Shown in pieces: positions 60,930 through 64,000 of a stretch of 64,000 bases of DNA. Every line of letters starts with the position of its first letter. Within the stretch, counting starts at the first letter, position 1. The DNA is from Streptomyces aureus (GTDB lineage: Bacteria > Actinomycetota > Actinomycetes > Streptomycetales > Streptomycetaceae): positions 51,235 to 115,234 of the forward strand of contig NZ_JNZD01000026.1 in assembly GCF_000725495.1 (NCBI RefSeq), given 5' to 3'. Position numbers and translations under genes: made by a program. The notes beneath the pieces are model-generated. The model made no database searches. It was not told the DNA's origin and was given only the letters and a program-made list of their open reading frames with translations.

Positions 60930-61517
60930 CTACCGCTTCCAGCCGGGGTCGCGGCCGCTGAGGCCGATCACGCGGTCGAGGAGGGGCGCGCCGTCGGGCA
61001 CCGGCACGACGGGGCCGAAGATGCCGCCGACGCGGGTCGGGTCGTCGGCCACACCGGCGAGGAACCGGTGCGTCACCTCCAGGAGGACGGGGTCGGGGTC
61101 GTACTCCTGGCCGGTGGCCCGCGCGAGGTCCCAGCCGTGCACCACGAGTTCGTCGGCGGCGACGGCCGCCGCGACCTCGGCGGGCAGGTCCACCCCGCCC
61201 GCCCGGGTCGTCCCTGTCCAGGCGGCCGGGTCCCGCCAGGCGTCGGCGAGTTCGTCGAGCGCCTTGGGCAGGGCCTCGCGCCAGTCCGGCCCGATGTCGG
61301 GCAGGGAGGCGGTCGGGCTGGTGTCGGTGGTGGGGCCCAGGTCCTTGCGCCCGGCGTCGCGGAAGGCGACGGCCAGTCCGGCCAGATGCCCGAGCAGGTT
61401 GCGTACCGCGTACCGCGGACAGGGCGTGACCCCGTCGAGCTGCGCGTCCGTGACGCCCTCCGCGAGGCGCGCCACGACGAGGGCCTGCGGCCCGAAGTCG
61501 AAGGTCTGGCCGGTCAT
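60930..61517 (-). CDS. TIGR03086 family metal-binding (DinB/mycothiol-type) protein
   Basis: A 195-residue four-helix-bundle protein of the actinobacterial TIGR03086 family, related to mycothiol-dependent maleylpyruvate isomerase. It shows FDFGPQALVVARLAEGVTDAQLDGVTPCP in pieces (AQLDGVTPCPRYAVRNLLGH with the first metal His), LAGLAVAFRDAG and AADELVVHGWDLARATGQ (second metal His with Asp). The third ligand probably is in the final helix. Substrate unknown, probably a thiol transferase. ATG 61517 has a strong gaggag ribosome site. It stands alone. Confidence 0.87.
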   Translation of the reverse strand: MTGQTFDFGPQALVVARLAEGVTDAQLDGVTPCPRYAVRNLLGHLAGLAVAFRDAGRKDLGPTTDTSPTASLPDIGPDWREALPKALDELADAWRDPAAWTGTTRAGGVDLPAEVAAAVAADELVVHGWDLARATGQEYDPDPVLLEVTHRFLAGVADDPTRVGGIFGPVVPVPDGAPLLDRVIGLSGRDPGWKR

Positions 61518-61657
61518 CCGAATCTCCTCAGAACGCGTGTCCGATGTGGTCCGCACTGCCACGGGAGCCCGTCGGGGCACTCCCGTGGGGTAGACCCCGG
61601 GCGCCCCCGGAACTCATCGGTTCCCCGCGCGCGAGGTCACGGACGTGAGGCAGCCGG

Positions 61658-62050
61658 ACGGCCCCGCGCCGGGCACAGAACCGGACGACCCCGCCCGCCG
61701 CCCCTCGCCGGGCACCCCACCGCACAGCCCCGCGCCCAGCGGCCCGCGCCGGGCACACAAGCGGACGACCCCCGTCTGCCGGCCCGCGCCGGGCCCCCAG
61801 CCGAACAGCCCGCTCCCGACGGCCCGCACCGGGCACACGACCGGACAGCCCCGCCCCCAGCAGCCCGCGCCAGGCACACAACCGGCCGACCACCCGCCCG
61901 CCGGCCAGCTCCCGCCCAGCAGCCCGCGCCGAGCACACAACCCGACGCCCCCGCCCGCCGGCCCGCACCGGGCACACCACCGCACAGCCCCGCGCCCAGC
62001 GGCCCGCGCCAGGCGCACCACCGCGCAGCCCCGCGCCCAGCGGCCCGCTC
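61658..62050. repeat. 40-bp minisatellite, about nine copies
   Basis: A unit of 40-41 bases built on cggcccgcgccgggcacaca followed by a ccgcccag-type spacer recurs about nine times, each copy with several changes. One copy (near 61860-61920) is about 20 bases longer. It fills most of the 620-base gap between the TIGR03086 and serine hydrolase genes, and frames through it are open on both strands only because the unit lacks stops. Confidence 0.8.
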
Positions 62051-62137
62051 CTCCGTATGCAGCAGCGGCGCGGGCGGGGCGGCCTGCCGGGATCGAAGCT
62101 GGGCGTGCCCACGCCCGCCCGACCCGGGAGAACCCCC

Positions 62138-63313
62138 ATGCCCCTGCCCCGCCGCCCCCGGCTGCGCCCCTCCCTCGGCGCCCTGCTGGCCGCCGCCTGT
62201 CTGACCGGCGCCGTGGCCGGACCGGCCGACGCCGGTTCCGGCACCGCGGACCGCGACCAGGACCGCGCTCTGCGCAAGCAGCTCGAGGAGCTGGTGCGCA
62301 GCCCCGGCGGCCCGCCCGGTGTGATCGCCGTGCTGCGCCGCGAGGGTGCGTCCCGCGTCGTGCGCGCCGGAGTCGCCGACCTCGACAGCGGGCGTCCGAT
62401 CGAAACGGACGACCACACCCGGATCGCGAGTACGGCGAAGGCGTTCAGCGGCGCCGTGGCGCTGAAGCTGGTGGACCGGCGCGCGCTCTCCCTGGACGAC
62501 ACCATCGGCCGCCGGCTGCCGTCCCTGCCCCGGCAGTGGGCCTCCGTGACGCTGCGCCAGCTGCTGAACCACACCAGCGGCCTGCCCGACTACTCGAAGA
62601 GCCCCGAGTTCATCGAGGTCCTCACCGCCGATCCCCACCACCACTTCGACTCGCGCCGGCTGCTCGACTACGTGGCCGGCGACCCGCTGCTGTTCCGGCC
62701 GGGATCGCGGTACAACTACTCGAACTCGGACAACATCGCGGTCGCGCTGATGGCCGAGGCGGCGACCGGGATGCGCTACGAGCAGTTGCTGCGGGGCCTC
62801 GTCTACCATCCGCTGGGCCTGCGCGACACGAGCCTCCCGCAGGGCTACGAGATGCCGGAGCCGTACATGCACGGCTACGACGTCACCCCGCCGAATCCGC
62901 CGGAGGACGTCAGCGAGGCGCTCAGCGCGTCGGGCGTGTGGGCCTCGGGCGGGATCATCTCGACCCCGGCCGACCTGACCCGCTTCATCCGCGGGTACGC
63001 GAGCGGCGCACTGATCTCCAAGGCGACCCTGCGCGAGCAGCGGCGCTGGATCGAGGGGGCCTCGGAGCCCGCCGGGCCCGGCCGGAACACGGCGGGAGCG
63101 GCGATCTTCCGCTACTCCACCCGCTGCGGGGTGGTCCTCGGGCACACCGGCAACTTCCCCGGCTACACCCAGCTGATCGCCGCCACTCCGGACGGCCGGC
63201 GCTCGCTGACCTTCTCGCTCACGACCCAGGTGAACGAGTCGACCAAGCCCGAGCTGCTGAAGGAGCTGCGCACGGTCGAGGAGAACTTCGTCTGCGCCCT
63301 GCTCAAGAACTGA
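62138..63313 (+). CDS. secreted serine hydrolase of the beta-lactamase/D-Ala-D-Ala carboxypeptidase family
   Basis: A 391-residue exported class C beta-lactamase-fold protein. The signal peptide (LRPSLGALLAAACLTGAVAGPADAG in pieces) is cleaved near ADA at about residue 32. Active-site motifs are STAK (Ser98 to Lys101) in IASTAKAFSGAVALK, YSN in YNYSNSDNIAVALMAE and HTG in VVLGHTGNFPGYTQ. TLRQLLNHTSGLPDY is also typical. It probably is a DD-peptidase or esterase rather than a true beta-lactamase. The frame is open upstream through the minisatellite, but ATG 62138 is directly before the signal peptide with gggaga upstream. Confidence 0.9.
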   Translation: MPLPRRPRLRPSLGALLAAACLTGAVAGPADAGSGTADRDQDRALRKQLEELVRSPGGPPGVIAVLRREGASRVVRAGVADLDSGRPIETDDHTRIASTAKAFSGAVALKLVDRRALSLDDTIGRRLPSLPRQWASVTLRQLLNHTSGLPDYSKSPEFIEVLTADPHHHFDSRRLLDYVAGDPLLFRPGSRYNYSNSDNIAVALMAEAATGMRYEQLLRGLVYHPLGLRDTSLPQGYEMPEPYMHGYDVTPPNPPEDVSEALSASGVWASGGIISTPADLTRFIRGYASGALISKATLREQRRWIEGASEPAGPGRNTAGAAIFRYSTRCGVVLGHTGNFPGYTQLIAATPDGRRSLTFSLTTQVNESTKPELLKELRTVEENFVCALLKN

Positions 63314-63326
63314 CCGTCGGGTCCGC

Positions 63327-63362
63327 CCGCGGGGCGTCCGGGCCGTCCCGGACGCCCCGCGG
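63327..63362 (+). terminator. hairpin terminator after the serine hydrolase gene
   Basis: Arms 63327-63342 and 63347-63362 pair perfectly over 16 bases around ccgt. It begins 13 bases after the stop codon. Confidence 0.85.
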
Positions 63363-63380
63363 TGCGTTCACCGACATTCC

Positions 63381-63504
63381 ATTGCAACAGATCCTGGCGG
63401 GCGCGTTGCATTAGAGTCAGGACCATTGCAATGAATTCATGGCATCCACCTGCAATAACAGGGAAGTTGAGCAACAAGCTTGTTGCCTGATCTTTGAATG
63501 CAAC
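63381..63504. promoter_or_regulatory. palindrome-rich A/T-rich promoter region
   Basis: The most A/T-rich stretch near the right edge. It has ATTGCAAC (63381-63388), GTTGCATT (63405-63412), the perfect palindrome CATTGCAATG (63424-63433), the perfect 16-base palindrome GCAACAAGCTTGTTGC (63471-63486), and AATGCAAC (63497-63504), an exact inverse of 63405-63412. The repeated TTGCA core suggests several sites of one regulator. Confidence 0.6.
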
Positions 63505-63566
63505 GTAGCGTTTCCATTGTCAGAAACAAACGCGGAACGCACGCGACGCAGCCAGAGGAGAGCGTC

Positions 63567-64000
63567 ATGCAGAAGTTCGACACCCCCGCCCCCGTCTCCG
63601 CGGTCGTCGACGTCCCGGCGGGACGGATCCGGTTCATCGCCGCCGACCGGGCCGGTCGAGGTGACCGTGCAGCTGCCGGCCGGCTCCGGCGTCGAGGCGA
63701 GGACGGCCGCCGCCGAACTGCGGGGCGTGGGACGCCTCGGCGACGTCACCTTCGAGGGCGGCCACCGCACCGTCAAGCTCGACGAGGCCGACCGCGTGCA
63801 CCTGACCGGACTCGACGCCGACATCACGATCGGCCGCCTCAACGGCCCCGCCGAGATCAGTACCCAGAAGGGCGACATCACCATCGCGCGGGCCGCCTCC
63901 GCGACCCTCACCCTCAGCGCCCAGGCCGGCGACATCACCGTCGGCGAGGCCGCCCCCGGCACCCTCACCCTCACCACCCTCAAGGGCGACATCACCGTCG
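63567..64000 (+). pseudogene. DUF4097-family gene with a frameshift and internal deletion, running off the window
   Basis: ATG 63567 has a good gaggag ribosome site and starts the usual DUF4097 N-terminus QKFDTPAPVSAVVDVPAGRI followed by RFIAADRA. Near 63650 the similarity moves to another frame, GPVEVTVQLPAGSGVEAR, and continues as ELRGVGRLGDVTFEGG, AEISTQKGDITIA and the repeating GDITVG strands to the window edge. The usual 50-60 residues between the two parts are missing, so a deletion has joined them out of frame. The original frame also stays open to position 64000, but as an Arg-rich nonsense sequence. DUF4097 proteins are beta-solenoid-like and of unknown role. A sequencing error alone would not explain the missing stretch. 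Confidence 0.6.

Noticed and set aside
61658..62050. CRISPR array
   Set aside because: The repeated units are contiguous and diverged, with no unique spacers of constant size and no cas genes nearby.
61645..63414. 589-codon plus-strand frame over the minisatellite and the serine hydrolase gene
   Set aside because: It lies in a different frame from the serine hydrolase with its catalytic motifs and is open only because the 40-bp unit lacks stop codons.

Overview
The window is chromosomal DNA of a Streptomyces (or very close relative). This follows from the very high G+C content, the strong third-position G/C bias, many GTG and TTG starts, ATGA/GTGA gene overlaps, mycothiol- and sortase-type actinobacterial families, and the gene content. 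From memory, not checked, the order phosphate transporter / cobalamin cluster / LAETG-anchored protein / ectABCD / IclR / penicillin-binding protein / sigma factor / pectate lyase resembles the S. coelicolor chromosome around SCO1845-SCO1880. I see no tRNA, rRNA, insertion sequence, prophage or CRISPR array.

Region 1 (1-20.6 kb) is the cobalamin (B12) cluster. Two strong tandem terminators end the upstream unit. A cobalamin riboswitch and a possible 21-residue leader ORF then precede cobD-cobQ-cobN-(chelatase I/D)-cobO-cobB-cobI, where nearly every stop overlaps the next start. A ZIP-family metal transporter on the opposite strand splits the cluster. A second run follows: cobM-cobL-(cbiG-cobJ fusion)-73-residue ORF-cbiX-cobC. 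Both a CobN-type (late insertion) and a CbiX-type (early insertion) cobalt chelatase are present. cobC carries a long repetitive C-terminal tail.

Region 2 (19.7-31.9 kb) holds a sortase-anchored surface protein, an amidohydrolase, a polar amino-acid ABC transporter, two class-V aminotransferases, the complete ectoine/5-hydroxyectoine operon ectABCD, and an FrnE-like DsbA protein.

Region 3 (31.9-43 kb) is housekeeping and regulatory: a GNAT enzyme with a GlxA/AraC regulator divergent from an MFS exporter, a DUF1349 protein, an aldehyde dehydrogenase of the oxoglutarate-semialdehyde type divergent from an IclR regulator, a penicillin-binding protein, an NCS2 purine permease, and an ECF sigma factor coupled to a membrane protein.

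Region 4 (43-60.2 kb) is a pectin and arabinan utilisation locus. Secreted enzymes are pectate lyases of three families, a pectin methylesterase and a rhamnogalacturonan acetylesterase. Uptake is by a sugar-binding lipoprotein and two permeases without their own ATPase (probably shared MsiK). An intracellular GH43 glycosidase, a Gfo/Idh/MocA oxidoreductase, a DUF6807 protein, an IlvD/Edd-type sugar-acid dehydratase, a DHDPS-family lyase and a GntR regulator complete it. With the aldehyde dehydrogenase of region 3 these could form an oxidative pentonate or uronate route to 2-oxoglutarate. A LacI-type operator motif occurs twice in this locus.

Region 5 (60.2-64 kb) holds a TIGR03086 protein, a 40-bp minisatellite, a secreted serine hydrolase, and a frameshifted DUF4097 gene behind a promoter rich in palindromes. 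The window is unusually rich in tandem repeats (units of 5, 15, 33, 39, 40, 57 and 69 bp). A widespread Streptomyces repeat also appears to have inserted in frame into the GH43 gene.
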